Source: Galeopsis tetrahit | Lineage: Eukaryota > Streptophyta > Magnoliopsida > Lamiales > Lamiaceae | Direction: 5' to 3' | DNA: 64,000 nucleotides | NCBI GenBank assembly: GCA_963675135.1 | Contig: OY776130.1 | Coordinates: 61,599,808 to 61,663,807 of the forward strand | Shown: piece after piece, positions 32,101 to 42,921 of the stretch | Position numbering within the stretch: the stretch's first letter is position 1 | How the letters are laid out: each line of letters begins with the position of its first letter | Notes under the pieces: model-generated | Database searches by the model: none | The model's input: only the letters and a program-made list of their open reading frames with translations | Told to the model about the DNA's origin: nothing | Translations under genes and position numbers: made by a program

Positions 32101-33129
32101 ATGAATGGGATTACCGATGGATGGAGTACCCTGAACAAGCAAGAGACTTCAAGCATCCGTACGATCAATCGGTTGCTACGTATAAAGGTCATTCAGTGTT
32201 GCGTACCCTCATCCGTTGTTATTTCTCTCCAGAATACAGGTCAATTAAATACACGTCTTGTCCCTACTTTGCTCATGTTCGTTTATTTGTCGAAACTAGA
32301 TTTTTACTGATTTCTTGCTATCATCAACAGCACCGGCCAGAAGTACATCTACACCGGGTCTCACGACTCTTGCATCTACATTTATGATGTGGTATGTGCT
32401 TTAAAGACGAGTCTACGTGTAGAAATTCTTATATTGCTCTCTAAAAATATACGTATATATTTAGGTTATTGTACTTTCATTGATCTTGTTTTGTCTGAAT
32501 TAGGTTCTTTACTTTCATTTTAGACAATTGAGTCATTGCACTTTTATTTGCCTTAGAATTTAAAAGTATTGAGACATAATTTATACAAATGAAAGTAAAA
32601 AGATCCAATTCAAAAGGAAAAAAAAGCTAAGTACGTTACATGCACCCACACGTTTCTCCTATACCTTTTCCCTTGACTTGCACCGATTTTGATTTTAGAC
32701 TGCTAAGTTTTTCGACGTTGAAATTTGTCTCTTAAGTTTAACAAATTCAACCTTTTTCGTTCTTTTTGCCATATAAAAAGACGAAAAAGCTCTGAATTTG
32801 TAAACTTGAAGGACTATTTTCAAGGCAAAATAAGCATTTACCCTATAGTTGAGTTTCTTCAACGAGATGACTCGTTGCAGGTTAGTGGCGCTCAAGTCGC
32901 GAGGCTGCAGCACCATAGATCAAGTGTTCGAGATTGCAGTTGGCACCCGACTTACCCGATGTTGGTTAGCTCGTCTTGGGATGGAGAGGTCGTGAAATGG
33001 GAATTTCCCGGAGAGGTCGTGAAAAGGGAATTTCCAGGAGAAGTCGTCCCATCCATGAACGGGAGTCACGATCGAGTCCAAAGGCTCTTGTTGGAACGAG
33101 CCCGAAGGCGAAGTCGAAATTTGTATTGA
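29155..33129 (+). CDS. LEC14B: WD40-repeat protein LEC14B, DCAF11/WDR23 type (nine coding exons)
   Basis: Coding exons: 29155-29583, 29686-29805, 30673-30750, 30988-31164, 31321-31398, 31742-31917, 32081-32239, 32331-32391 and 32881-33129, all with GT-AG introns and consistent phases, giving 508 residues. The conserved region starts HLTKLQSGPHESLSRVVPGK. WD40 blades follow: STRAYVSQFSADGSLFVAAF, GIFSLKVSTDGREVVAGSSN, CDVNTVCFADESGHLIYSGG, GITFIDSRGDGRYLISNGKD and VRDCSWHPTYPMLVSSSWDG. LEC14B is the plant counterpart of DCAF11/WDR23, a substrate receptor of CUL4-DDB1 ubiquitin ligases. The plant target is not known to me. The C-terminus carries a tandem 9-residue duplication (EVVKWEFPG/EVVKREFPG) not expected in the family. 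The intron after exon 2 contains a foldback transposon. Confidence 0.95.
30012..30380. mobile_element. foldback/TIR element in LEC14B intron 2
   Basis: The left end TTAGGCCCGTAACTTAGGGG and the right end, inverted (TTAGGCCCCGCAACCTTGGG), are complementary. The inner parts pair too (AATCGAGCTCGAATTAGACC and its inverse). The unit GTGAATGTAGGACAATATGT recurs four times in alternating orientation. No open frame. Confidence 0.8.
30787..30857. repeat. short hairpin in LEC14B intron 3
   Basis: TTTAGCATACGAAGT (about 30788) and its exact inverse ACTTCGTATGCTAAA (about 30841) enclose about 38 bases. The sequence just downstream (CTAAACAATATTACTGAGTT ... GAACCAAGTTCGTAGAAGT) resembles 43250-43310 in the ATG18 gene. 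Confidence 0.7.
32983..33048 (+). repeat. 27-bp in-frame tandem duplication in LEC14B
   Basis: GGAGAGGTCGTGAAATGGGA... (32983-33009) is repeated at 33010-33036 with two changes, then a partial third copy GGAGAAGTCGTC. It adds EVVKREFPG to the C-terminus without breaking the frame. Confidence 0.9.
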
Positions 33130-35368
33130 GTGAAATATGCACTTGTTGCAAGTTCACCATGTGTGTTTGATCATTTGTAGTAATTGCAGTTTCATTCCTT
33201 ATCAAATTTTAAAATAAGGGAGTATCACAATTTTTCTTTTCTGGTAAAGATTATGTGTTCTATATATAGATTGTAGACCAATCAATGTAATAATTTGAGT
33301 TTGTGGTAAAATGTGATTAATTTATATAGTGCAAATTATCTAAACTTTTCTACAAGTTTGTCCAAATTACCAAAAGAATATGGTGATTCAATATTTGCAA
33401 CAATGGATTAAATTTATGTACTTGAAAGGAATCTTCCTTTCAAATAGAGTTGTTATTACAACCTAGTCGAGTTGAGTTACTTGAAATTTAAACTCGGTTT
33501 AAGCATTTGTTGAATCAAGTTCGAACTTACTCTCGATTACATGAATTAGCTAGAAGTATAGTTTAACTCTACTTGTGAGTCTAATGAGCCAAGTTCGAAC
33601 TCACTCGATTACAAATAAATCCTTAAATATTGAACATGGCGAATCGAGTCTGAACCGACTCGTTATAAATTGAGTATTTTATGAGTTCGACTCATTTATC
33701 AATATAAACGAGTCGAGTTTAAGCCGTAATGAGTTGTGCTCTGAGCTCTCGAGCTACTCCCTTTTTTAACAGCTCTTTTTTTGCAAAGTAACGAGTGATG
33801 GCCCATAAAATAAAATATGGCTTGATTCCAGTCCATACTATTTTGGGCCAAAATATGTAATAAAGCTTTCAAACTGGGCTATATACAATAACATCTGGCA
33901 TAAATAAAATTATAATAATACTTGTTTTTATTTTTTTTAACTTTATTAAAAAAAATAAAAAAAGCCAGGGCGTTTAACTTTGGATTTTATGTGACTTTTA
34001 AAAATTGATTTTGATTTTTTTTTTCCTTCTAAATTTGATGAATGTAATATGTATGTTTTTTTTTTTTAACTTTTAACTTTATATAGAATCAGTGTATAAA
34101 ATTATGGAGTATTATTATGATTTAAGTATAATTGAAATGATTAAATTATATCATACATTTTTTTTTTTTTTTTGAAAGGAAAATTATATCATACATTGGT
34201 TGTATGGAAAAATGTGATAGTGAATTATAGGTATTGTATGAATGATTTTTCAAAACATAAAATCTTAAAATTCAAAACAAGGTTATTAAAACCTAAAGTA
34301 AACACAAATTGACTTCAAATTGAGATTGGCTTTATCAAATCTAAATAAATATTTAAACTGGCTAAAATAAATACTCCTATATTCTAACTATTATTTGCTA
34401 CTATAAATATACTCCCATATAATAATTTCTTGTTTGATGTGATCATATATACTTTTTTTTTTTTTTGTTGGAAGAGATCATATATACAACAAAGCTGAAT
34501 TTCCCAAAAAATGGTTTGAAATCTTATTCCCTTATGGGTGAAACATCGAAACTAGTCTTTTAAAATTCTTAATTAGAAAAACAATTGCTACTACTATTAT
34601 GTAATATTATATATAAATAATGAATATGAAATATCTTTGATAATCGATAAATTCTTCCATGCAACTTAATGAATTTAATATTTAATGTAAGTATTTCATT
34701 AGAGTTCAATTTCGATTGATAATCACAATTCTTACTAATTAAGCTTGTCAATCTTAATTTTATTTATGTTAATTAAGACTTAAAAGATCATTATTCATTC
34801 CAGACAATAAAAGACAAAACACGACAAGACAAATTAAACGCCTATAAATTTCTCTTTTATTATTCCTAATAATATAAATACTACTATAGTACTAAAAATA
34901 AGTGGGGGAGTCTCCCCTATAACTCTCCCAACGGCCTTTTTCTAGAAATTAAGCTACACAAATTATTGAGAAATTGTAATTAATCAAAAACGAAAACAAA
35001 TTATATATAAAAAAAAAACAGTAAAATTAATCCATTTTCCTTTTATAAATAAAAGAATCTAATAAGTAAAAGAGCCATTAATCCTGATTACAAAATGATT
35101 AGCTACATAATCAAGCTAATTTTCCTTTTAAAAATAAAAGAATAGTATCATAATGAAATGAGAGCATTACAAAATGATTAGCCACATAATTAAGCCAATT
35201 TTCCTTTAAAAAATAAAAGAATTTGATAAAGAAAGCCATTAATTTCTGATTATCCACAGTTATATTTTTAATGAACCATATTACCCACAAAAGAATTAAT
35301 AAATGAATTAATTTTAACAAATCCCATTTTCCCGAATTACCCCTGCACAAAAGAGTAAATTCCCAAAC
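33130..35368. other. AT-rich intergenic region
   Basis: No gene. 33460-33760 contains a diverged repeat rich in GAGTCGAGTTCGAAC-type words on both strands (also at 16020-16160). The rest is AT-rich with A/T homopolymers. About 35100-35230 holds a direct repeat of TTTTCCTTTTAAAAATAAAAG-type units (three copies from 35036). Confidence 0.6.
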
Positions 35369-36574
35369 TTACCCTTTCCACTCTATGCACTGCGAAGTTG
35401 GCCTTGCTTTGTCCGTACCAGCCTTGGAGGGGCAGGGCGTGTCTACGGGGAGGACCATGCAGTTATACTGTAGACACAGCGATGAGCGAATCTCCACCGT
35501 TGGATTAATCCCAATCCCGCTTAAATAATTATGCTGTAAATACAGTGTTTGTATACTCCCATCTAACAACCGGTCCACCACAATACCCGGAACTCGACCG
35601 GTGAACCGGTTATTATTCAGGTACAAATTCTGAACCGTCGCGAACATCGGAGATACTTCGCCCCAGAGGCGGTTGAAGCTCAGATCAACTGTCGGGATTG
35701 TCACCTGAGCCGCCGGTTGAACCGGGCCGTAGAGCTGGTTTCGTTGCAGCTGGAGGTTACTGATCGGGAAAGTGAAGAACTCAGCCGGGACGAAGCCGGT
35801 GAACCGGTTCGAGCTGAGGTCGAGGTAGGATAACTGGTTTAGCCCTGAGAAAACCCGGTCCAGTGGCCCGGAGAGGCGGTTTGACGCGAGGGAGATGTAT
35901 TGGAGTGAAGGCGGACACCAGAGGGGCGGAAGGGAACCGGAGAGGTTGTTGTGCTTTAAATCGAGCCGGGTCAGGGTTTGAGAACCGAGCGGCGGAACCG
36001 GACCGGTGAAATGATTGTTGCAGAGAATGAAGTTGGATACCGCCGGCAATGCTCCGATGGAAACCGGAATAGCTCCGGTGAGATGGTTGAAACTGAGATC
36101 GAGAGTTTGCAGGCGTTGGAGCTGACCTAAACTCGCCGGAATTTCGCCGGAAATGAAATTATGACTGAGAGCTAAAAACCTTAGGGTTTTAAGCTGCGAT
36201 AGGGTTTCCGGTAATGACCCGTATACCCGCCCCGGGACAATGGTTAGTTCGGAGAGAGCAGAGAGTTTACCGATCGCCGGGTCGATCCGGCCCGTTAAGC
36301 CCGGAGATCCGGCCTGTGGATCGCCGAGATTGAGCGAAATCACTCTATCTCCGTCGCAATAAACACCGGAAAAACTACAGGGATCCGCCGTGAAATCCCA
36401 GGATGCGAAGAAATTGGATCCCGGTAAATCGTTCAAGCCCTTTCTGATCGATTGCAACGCCAGGAAATCAACTGGATCCAACATTGCATGCGATAGAAAC
36501 CCTAAATAACTCAAATGCGCAAAAAATGTCGCCCAACAAACGGCGGGTTTCATTCTCCTCATCAACCAAAACAC
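35369..36574 (-). CDS. secreted leucine-rich-repeat protein, At4g03010/At1g03440 type
   Basis: A single frame of 401 codons. Residues 1-31 form a hydrophobic signal peptide (AVCWATFFAHLSYLGFLSHA). Next comes the plant LRR N-cap (DPVDFLALQSIRKGLNDLPG ... WDFTADPCSFSGVYCDGD, with paired Cys), then about ten plant-type LRRs (e.g. LRFLALSHNFISGEIPASLG, LQTLDLSFNHLTGAIPVSIG). A Cys-containing C-cap follows (SSLCLQYNCMVLPVDTPCPS). There is no transmembrane or kinase domain, so it is an apoplastic LRR protein, not a receptor kinase. The family is conserved and single-exon. Its function is not established to my knowledge. Three Met codons (1, 5, 8) are possible starts. The downstream ones give an equally good signal peptide. 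Confidence 0.93.
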   Translation of the reverse strand: MFWLMRRMKPAVCWATFFAHLSYLGFLSHAMLDPVDFLALQSIRKGLNDLPGSNFFASWDFTADPCSFSGVYCDGDRVISLNLGDPQAGSPGLTGRIDPAIGKLSALSELTIVPGRVYGSLPETLSQLKTLRFLALSHNFISGEIPASLGQLQRLQTLDLSFNHLTGAIPVSIGALPAVSNFILCNNHFTGPVPPLGSQTLTRLDLKHNNLSGSLPPLWCPPSLQYISLASNRLSGPLDRVFSGLNQLSYLDLSSNRFTGFVPAEFFTFPISNLQLQRNQLYGPVQPAAQVTIPTVDLSFNRLWGEVSPMFATVQNLYLNNNRFTGRVPGIVVDRLLDGSIQTLYLQHNYLSGIGINPTVEIRSSLCLQYNCMVLPVDTPCPSKAGTDKARPTSQCIEWKG

Positions 36575-37086
36575 ACTTCGAAATTTATCACTGCAAATAC
36601 CGATTGATAGCTTTATTAATTTACAAGAAATCGAAAAGGTGGTACGATTTTGGTGGAGAATGAAGAAAATGTGGGTTTAGATTGTTGGGAAATTTGTGTG
36701 GGAAATGGGAATGAATTCACACAACACAACAGTACTAATGGTGCAGGTTTATGTTGCCGTTGTTTTCTCCGTTTAGTGTGTGTTGTGCGTGTTTGCAGCA
36801 AGTACGAGACGGTTAATTATAATTTTAATTGATATTTATGCAATTATAATTTGGGGGCAAACGGCTGTCCGAGCCTACGTGGAGGAGAGGAGCCTCAGGC
36901 TCGGATGGACTTTACACACGTGTGTCAGCCTTTCGCGGGTCAAATATTATTAATTGAAAACACCCTTCTAATTTTCTAGTGGCATATGTTCATAATGTTA
37001 CATTTTCACTTTTGTTTTTATTCTTTCTATTATATTTAAATAAGAAAGTACTTTTAAGACAAATTGTCGTGTACACTATAATTTTA

Positions 37087-37325
37087 ATGTTCAATTTATT
37101 CAATTTAATCTTTTTTAAATTCAATATTGGACTAAATTCATTGGAGTCAAATTTCAATTGTATATTTTAATGTTCAATTTATCCAATTTAATCTTTTTTA
37201 ACTCAACATTTGACTAAATTCAGTAGAGTTAAATTTCAATTGTATATTTTAATGTTCAATTTATCCAATTTAATCTTTTTGAACTCAACATTTGACCAAA
37301 TTCATTGAAGTCAAATTTCAATTAT
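37087..37325. repeat. three tandem copies of an about 82-bp AT-rich unit
   Basis: Each unit starts AATGTTCAATTTATYCAATT and ends TCAAATTTCAATTGTATATT. The units run from about 37087, 37170 and 37251. The last is cut by a Stowaway MITE at 37327. Confidence 0.88.
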
Positions 37326-37326
37326 A

Positions 37327-37538
37327 CTCCCTCCGTCCCGGGAAAGCTCTCCATGAGCTCCGGGCACGGAGGTTAAGAAATATTAATATAATAAGTAGAT
37401 GTATTAGAGGTGATGTGATTGAGAGAGAAAATAATATAATTAAATGTGAGAGGGAATAGTTACAAAAAAAGAATGAATAGCTTTCATTGAAACGGACGAA
37501 AAAATAAAGTTGGATAACTTTCGCTGGAATGTAGGGAG
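37327..37538. mobile_element. Stowaway MITE, 212 bp
   Basis: The left end CTCCCTCCGTCCCGGGAAAG and the inverted right end (CTCCCTACATTCCAGCGAAAG) are each flanked by TA. AAGTTGGATAACTTTC-type inner pairing extends the TIR. Confidence 0.85.
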
Positions 37539-37802
37539 TATAAGTGCCACCAATTGCACACAAATATCACTCTAGTTCTAAAGTGCAAATATTTGTAGCA
37601 TCTCCAAAGTTTCCAATTTCAAGAGTACCAGTTCCACCATGCAATTTGACATATGAGTGAAACAGTTCACCATGCAATTTGACGTAACCACTACCTTTAA
37701 CTATACTATTACACTAAATTTAACTGAAATATGTGAGCTAATTTAACAAAACAATAAATTATAAATTGAGTTTAGTTGTCTTCTTTCTTAACTTGAACGA
37801 TG

Positions 37803-39195
37803 TTAGATTTGTATATTGAACATTATACTAGCTTCAATCGAAACGCGTAGATTAGTCAGAGCCAATCCAACGATTTAGGAGTTCTTGTAGGACAGATTGC
37901 ATAAATAGCGCATTTATTGTCACATTATACGTGTCAATTACTTCGTAAGTGTTTGTTTTAATCAAGTTTTATGATTTGTAATAATTTTAAGGATTTAATT
38001 GATAGTTGAGATGACTGAAAGTGATTTTTTAAATAGGTGGATTGAAGTCTTCAAAAGAAAACAAGGTGTGGGCATCGTCTTCTTTGCTGCATAGGAGCGA
38101 GTAGATTATCCACAATAGATAAGGTTATAGAAGTCGAAAATCGGCAATCGAGCGGATTTCATGTGCCTATTTTTTTAAATGCAGTTTTCACCCATTAAAC
38201 GATGAAATTTGATAATTAAAGCTTCATTTTTACTTTAAAAAAATATGCTAGATCTTCCAAAACGAACATCTATGCAAAAAGTAGGCAAAAGAAAAAAATC
38301 AGAGCACCTAGATGAATTTTTATCCTCGAACGCCCAAAAGTCAGAAATTGAGTAGACCGATTTTTGTATCAGAGAAGGAAATACATATACAATTATATGG
38401 TCAATTGGTCATGATTATAGCAATGTACCATAAATGTAAAATATAATTTTAGAATTTATGTGTTTAGGGTTTAGAATTTTAGATTTGTATACTGGAACAT
38501 TCTACTCGCTTCAACCGAAACGCGTAGATTAGTCAGAGCCAATCCAACGATTTAGGAGTTCTTGTAGGACAGATTGCATAAATAGCACATTTATTGTCAT
38601 GTTTTACGTGTTAACTAATTCGTAAGGGTTTTTTTGATCAAGTTTTATGATTTATAATGATTATAAGAATTTAATTAATAATCAAGATGACTGAAAGTTA
38701 AATAGGTGAATTGAAGTCTTCAAACGAAAATAAGGTGTGGCATCGTGTTCTTCGTTGCGTAGGAACAAGTAGATTATCCACAATAGATAAGGTTGCAAAA
38801 GACGGAAATCGGTAATCGAACGAATTTCTGACACCTAGGTTTTTTTTTTCCTTTTCAATGCATTTTTCACACCTAACAATGAATTTTTTTTAAAAAAATC
38901 CATACATCATGACTATGTGTAATGCTGATAGCCTTGATTCTACTTTAAAAAAAATATGCACGATTACTCAAAATGGACATCTACGCAAAAAAATAAAAAA
39001 AAATCAGAATATTTAAGTTTATTTTTATGCTCGACGTCCAAAATTCGAAAATTGAAGGCTGATTTTTGCCTAAGAGAAGGAAATAACACTTATTTTGTCC
39101 ATTAGTCAAGAAATAATTAATTATATGGTCAATTGGTCATAATTATAGCAATGTACCATATATGTAAGATATACTTTTAGAATTGATGTATTTGT
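37803..39195. repeat. direct tandem duplication, unit about 676 bp
   Basis: Copy 1 (37803-38478) and copy 2 (38479-about 39195) align along their length. They share TTAGATTTGTATA, CGAAACGCGTAGATTAGTCA, GATTTAGGAGTTCTTGTAGG, TTATCCACAATAGATAAGGTT and TATGGTCAATTGGTCAT. No coding content is seen in either copy. Confidence 0.88.
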
Positions 39196-40067
39196 CTAGA
39201 AAGACAACCAAAACTTTGTGGTATTCTGATGCTCTGAAAAGCAAAGAATATTGAGAAAGCTGGAGAAAGATTTCAATTAATTAGTATAGCTGTAAGATGC
39301 CAAAATTATCACAAATTGCATGGACATTAATGCTAAACACAAAGATATGGCGAATCTTGTGTTTATAAAAGAATAATTTGATATGACTCTCAAATTATTC
39401 TACTCTAAAGTTCAATTATTTGATGATGAATTGAAAATTTTAATATTCCAGTAAGTAAAAATTTTGTTACTTCTACCAAACATGCCTCCTTCGATTCTTA
39501 CCTCGACTGTTGTCCCCACTTCGATCTCGGTGGACAACACTTTCTCAATCCTCACAGATGACTGCATGGATGAGCCCTCATAATTTTGTGATTGTATTAT
39601 TGGAGCCGTTTGCCGACGACACACTCGATCGGGGGCGATGCTTTTGAAAACCCCATAGACTCCTTTTTCTGTTTCGATCATTTTAGGTTTGATTGTTACC
39701 TCTATCTCTGATTCGACTTATGAACCTTTGACTTTATGTTTTTTCTTTCTCTTTTAATATACAACTTTTATTCGCCAAACATCATAATATACACATTGCA
39801 CGTATAATAAACAGCAACAAATGTGAAAACATGAAAGAAAGAGGGGAATTAATTGTGGAAAACAAGAGGTTAAGTGTGGGAACACAGTATTAACAACATC
39901 TACAAAATGTGGATGTTACAAGACACAACAAAATGATAAACAAAAAAAACATTCACCTCACACATTTTTAAGATCTACAACTATCACAGAACCTTCAGTC
40001 AAAAACACCTCCATTGTTCATCGATGAGTAACAATGATTGACCTCGGCGCGCTCCACCAAAGTAGAG

Positions 40068-41388
40068 TTACGCTATCACGGGAACTGAGCCACCAGCTTC
40101 CAAGATCTGTCGCTCGAGCTACATTTAACAGATGGCGTTGTTATACAATATTTTTCGTACTAAACTGGCTGAAACTTGAAATCAAATACGAAGCGGATGG
40201 ATACTTACTGCAAACAAATACTCCAGCTTGCCCTTCACAAGACAAAACTCAATTTTTACTTGTTGCAAGCATTTCAAACACCTGCATCAAAAACTCTTCA
40301 GCTTTAGGATGCTCTTAACTAGTACGATAATTATCCCGTGAAATTACGCTATACATCCACTTTATAGACGTGTTTGATTGCACAAGTAGCTAAAAATATT
40401 GCACATATGATGGATTGACAACATCGTTTGCAATGGATGATCATGATGCACGAAACGAGTTACAATAAAGCCTTGAACATAAAGCTATAAATAACACAAT
40501 AACCAGTTTCTTGTTGAATGAATAACAAGAATCCTTATGCTAAAACGCGTAAAATCGCAAGTCGTCTCGTTAAAAACAAACAAGCATAGAGCAGAAAATC
40601 AGAACTCACCCATCAAGGTTCTTCTCTTCACAGAAGTTCCTGAAGGCAACACACATATTCTTCACTCTTTGTGCTCCTATGCTGCCATTTTTTCAACAAG
40701 ATAATAATCAACAAAAGGATGATTTCACCAAAATCACAGCAAGATCTAAAATATTGTGCATTTCAAGAAACTAAATTAACTGTTAAATAAACAAACACAC
40801 CAAATTCAAGAATTCAGTTGATGAAACAGTGCAATACAACAACAACTTCCCAATTATTACCTGGAACTGCTACCTTTAAACTGGTGAACATGTGCATCAA
40901 CCTGCTTAAAATCAACAACCTGCTGCTCACTACATAAATTAATTAACATCAAAACAACACCAATAAACAGTGAAAAAGAAGTTAGTAAAATTTAAGAAGA
41001 ATCAAAATGGAAACTCACAGAGCAGAAGCCAAATTATTCAGAAGCTTCTCAGAATCCTCAAAGAAAAGCGAAACAACCTCACATACGAAATCCGGATTGC
41101 TCTCATCTTGCAGTTTCTGGAGCTGTAAAAACTGTTCATCTAAGAAGCCCTTTTTTCCCCCAAAAGCAAAAGATCAACGAAACAACATTAGATTGATAAA
41201 ATCAACGAAGCTGAGTTGAATTTCCAACAACTGATTCCGTAACTTCCGATTATTGGCAACAAAAACAATGTAATTAGCAAATCTGGATTACTATTCCGTT
41301 GAATTAAAAAGGAAAAACTAAAAACCTCGCGATAAAGAGAAGTGGAGTAGTCGACAAACTGTTTCTGCAACTTTCCAACAATCTCCAT
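40068..41388 (-). CDS. AHP: histidine-containing phosphotransfer protein, AHP type (six exons)
   Basis: Exons: 41388-41326, 41149-41019, 40929-40861, 40681-40610, 40281-40209 and 40118-40068. Introns have GT-AG ends and phases fit, giving 152 residues, the usual AHP length. Exon 1 gives MEIVGKLQKQFVDYSTSLYR, exon 2 GFLDEQFLQLQKLQDESNPD and CEVVSLFFEDSEKLLNNLAS, exon 3 VDAHVHQFKGSSS. The phospho-accepting His is residue 80 in HVHQFKGSS, with the conserved Lys83-Gly84. The C-terminus LERQILEAGGSVPVIA is typical. AHPs shuttle phosphate from cytokinin-receptor histidine kinases at the ER/plasma membrane to nuclear B- and A-type response regulators. The conserved HPt motif is complete, so it should be a true phosphotransfer protein rather than an AHP6-like pseudo-HPt. 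The start at 41388 is the first ATG giving the family N-terminus. Confidence 0.94.
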
Positions 41389-41439
41389 AGCAGTAGGCAA
41401 GCAATCAGAGAGTTCCTTTTGTCGCCTGCAGATTGAGAT

Positions 41440-42800
41440 CTCCTTCGACGAATGGAAGCGTTTGTTGGTGTTGTTTATATAAACGTATGAATTGACTTGC
41501 CATAGCTCATTAACAGGTAATTAATTAATTATTTGTAATTATAATTGGAATATAATACTCCATAATCATGCCTTTTCTTTTTCTTTATTCTTTTAACTTT
41601 CTTTTTTGGTCTTATAACAATCAAATGCATTTGAGGTGGGGAATGGTTTGTTTGGTATTCTTTTATGAAAAGTTTGAAGTATGAAATATATTGGAGTAGT
41701 ATTTCTAATTCAATTGAGACAAAAAAATGCAAATTCTTGTCTGGTCAAATTGAGTTAAATGGATTAAAAAAAAAAACCATGCATATGAAAAACAAAAAAA
41801 TTATCACATAAGTTTGTATTACTATAGGTGTATGGGTGTATTACAGTAAGAACAAATAAAAAGTATTATTAACATGACATACATTATATATTTTATAATA
41901 ATACACAAAATTTAATGAGATCGGGATGGGTATGGTACTTGGGGACAAGGAGAGACAATTTATTGTTGCTCGTATCATGCTCTATCCGGCACTATTCATG
42001 CTGATGAGGCGGAGGCTATTGGTATCCTAGATGCCCTTTTATGGGTAGATAACTTGGATAGAGGACGAGCCAAATGTAAAAATAGTAGTTGACGTCATCA
42101 ATGAAGGTGACGAAGGTATGACTGCGTTTGTGGGTCGAGCCTTCAAATTTTGTAGAGAGCTTTCTGATGAACTTTTGTCATAATTTTGAAAAAATAAAAG
42201 TTTCTTTAGCTTTTTAAAAAATGTGGGTAAAATAGAAATTAGTTGACTAATGGAATAGTTTTAAGAGCACACCTAACTAACTAAATTGTTTTTATAATAA
42301 ATGTACAAAGTTTGCAATTAATGGATGAATTGATAAAATGCATTTAATTTTGACCTACTTTATAATTGATGGACAAATTGATAAAATACATTTAATTTAG
42401 ACCCGTTTTACATGCAGTCTCATAAAATACTTTGTATTTAAATTAAATTTATATTTGACTTGATTTTGATGTTAACATTTTTTTTAAATTTGATTTTCTA
42501 ATTTCGAAATGTAGAAAACCGATTAATTATGAAGACATGTAGATATAATTTAAATTGTAATTTTCTTATTATTAAATGTCATTTGAAAATAATTGTAGAC
42601 TAGAACGTATTTACATGACATTCTCTGTCATTAAAATAGTTTAATGGTACACCCTCCTGTAATGCACATATTAAGAAAATAAATTATTTTTAATGTTAAC
42701 CTTAATTAATGATTGTACATCTCATAAAAAAGAACATATTTATGTAAATATTTAGTGATCTTAAGATTAAATTTGGAAGAAATGCAGTTAATTGAAAAGT
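41440..42800. other. intergenic region between AHP and the ATG18 gene
   Basis: It comprises the AHP promoter side, AT-rich DNA and a decayed RNase H fragment (41925-42190). No other gene. Confidence 0.6.
41925..42190 (+). pseudogene. decayed LINE-type RNase H fragment
   Basis: With frameshifts, the plus strand encodes GMGMVLGDKERQFIVAR, then ADEAEAIGILDALLWVDNL, then VKIVVDVINEG. This order matches the RVT_3 RNase H domain of plant LINEs: a central Glu in the AEA(I/L)...AL segment and a VVD motif. Neither end nor an A-tail is clear. Confidence 0.5.
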
Positions 42801-42921
42801 GTAAAACGTCATATAATTTGCAAAGAAAACGAAAGTTCGAAACGACTCATATTAAGAATAGGAGGAAAGTATATACATAATGAAACAGAAACACCATTTA
42901 CAGCCAACCAACTTCCATTGA

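Larger units (their letters stand above)
36600..40067. other. intergenic region between the LRR and AHP genes
   Basis: No gene is recognised. It holds the LRR promoter/leader, a triple 82-bp repeat, a Stowaway MITE and a 676-bp tandem duplication, listed separately. The 89-codon frame at 39412-39681 (minus) has no recognisable domain and is not called. 39720-40067 is the presumed 3' UTR of AHP. Confidence 0.6.

Noticed and set aside
37087..39195. Tandem repeats considered as a CRISPR-like array
   Set aside because: There is no short-repeat/unique-spacer pattern, and this is a plant nuclear genome. The units are contiguous duplications.
39412..39681. 89-codon minus-strand frame
   Set aside because: Moderately complex composition, but no recognisable domain, no splice partners and a position just past the AHP 3' end. 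Possibly a chance frame.
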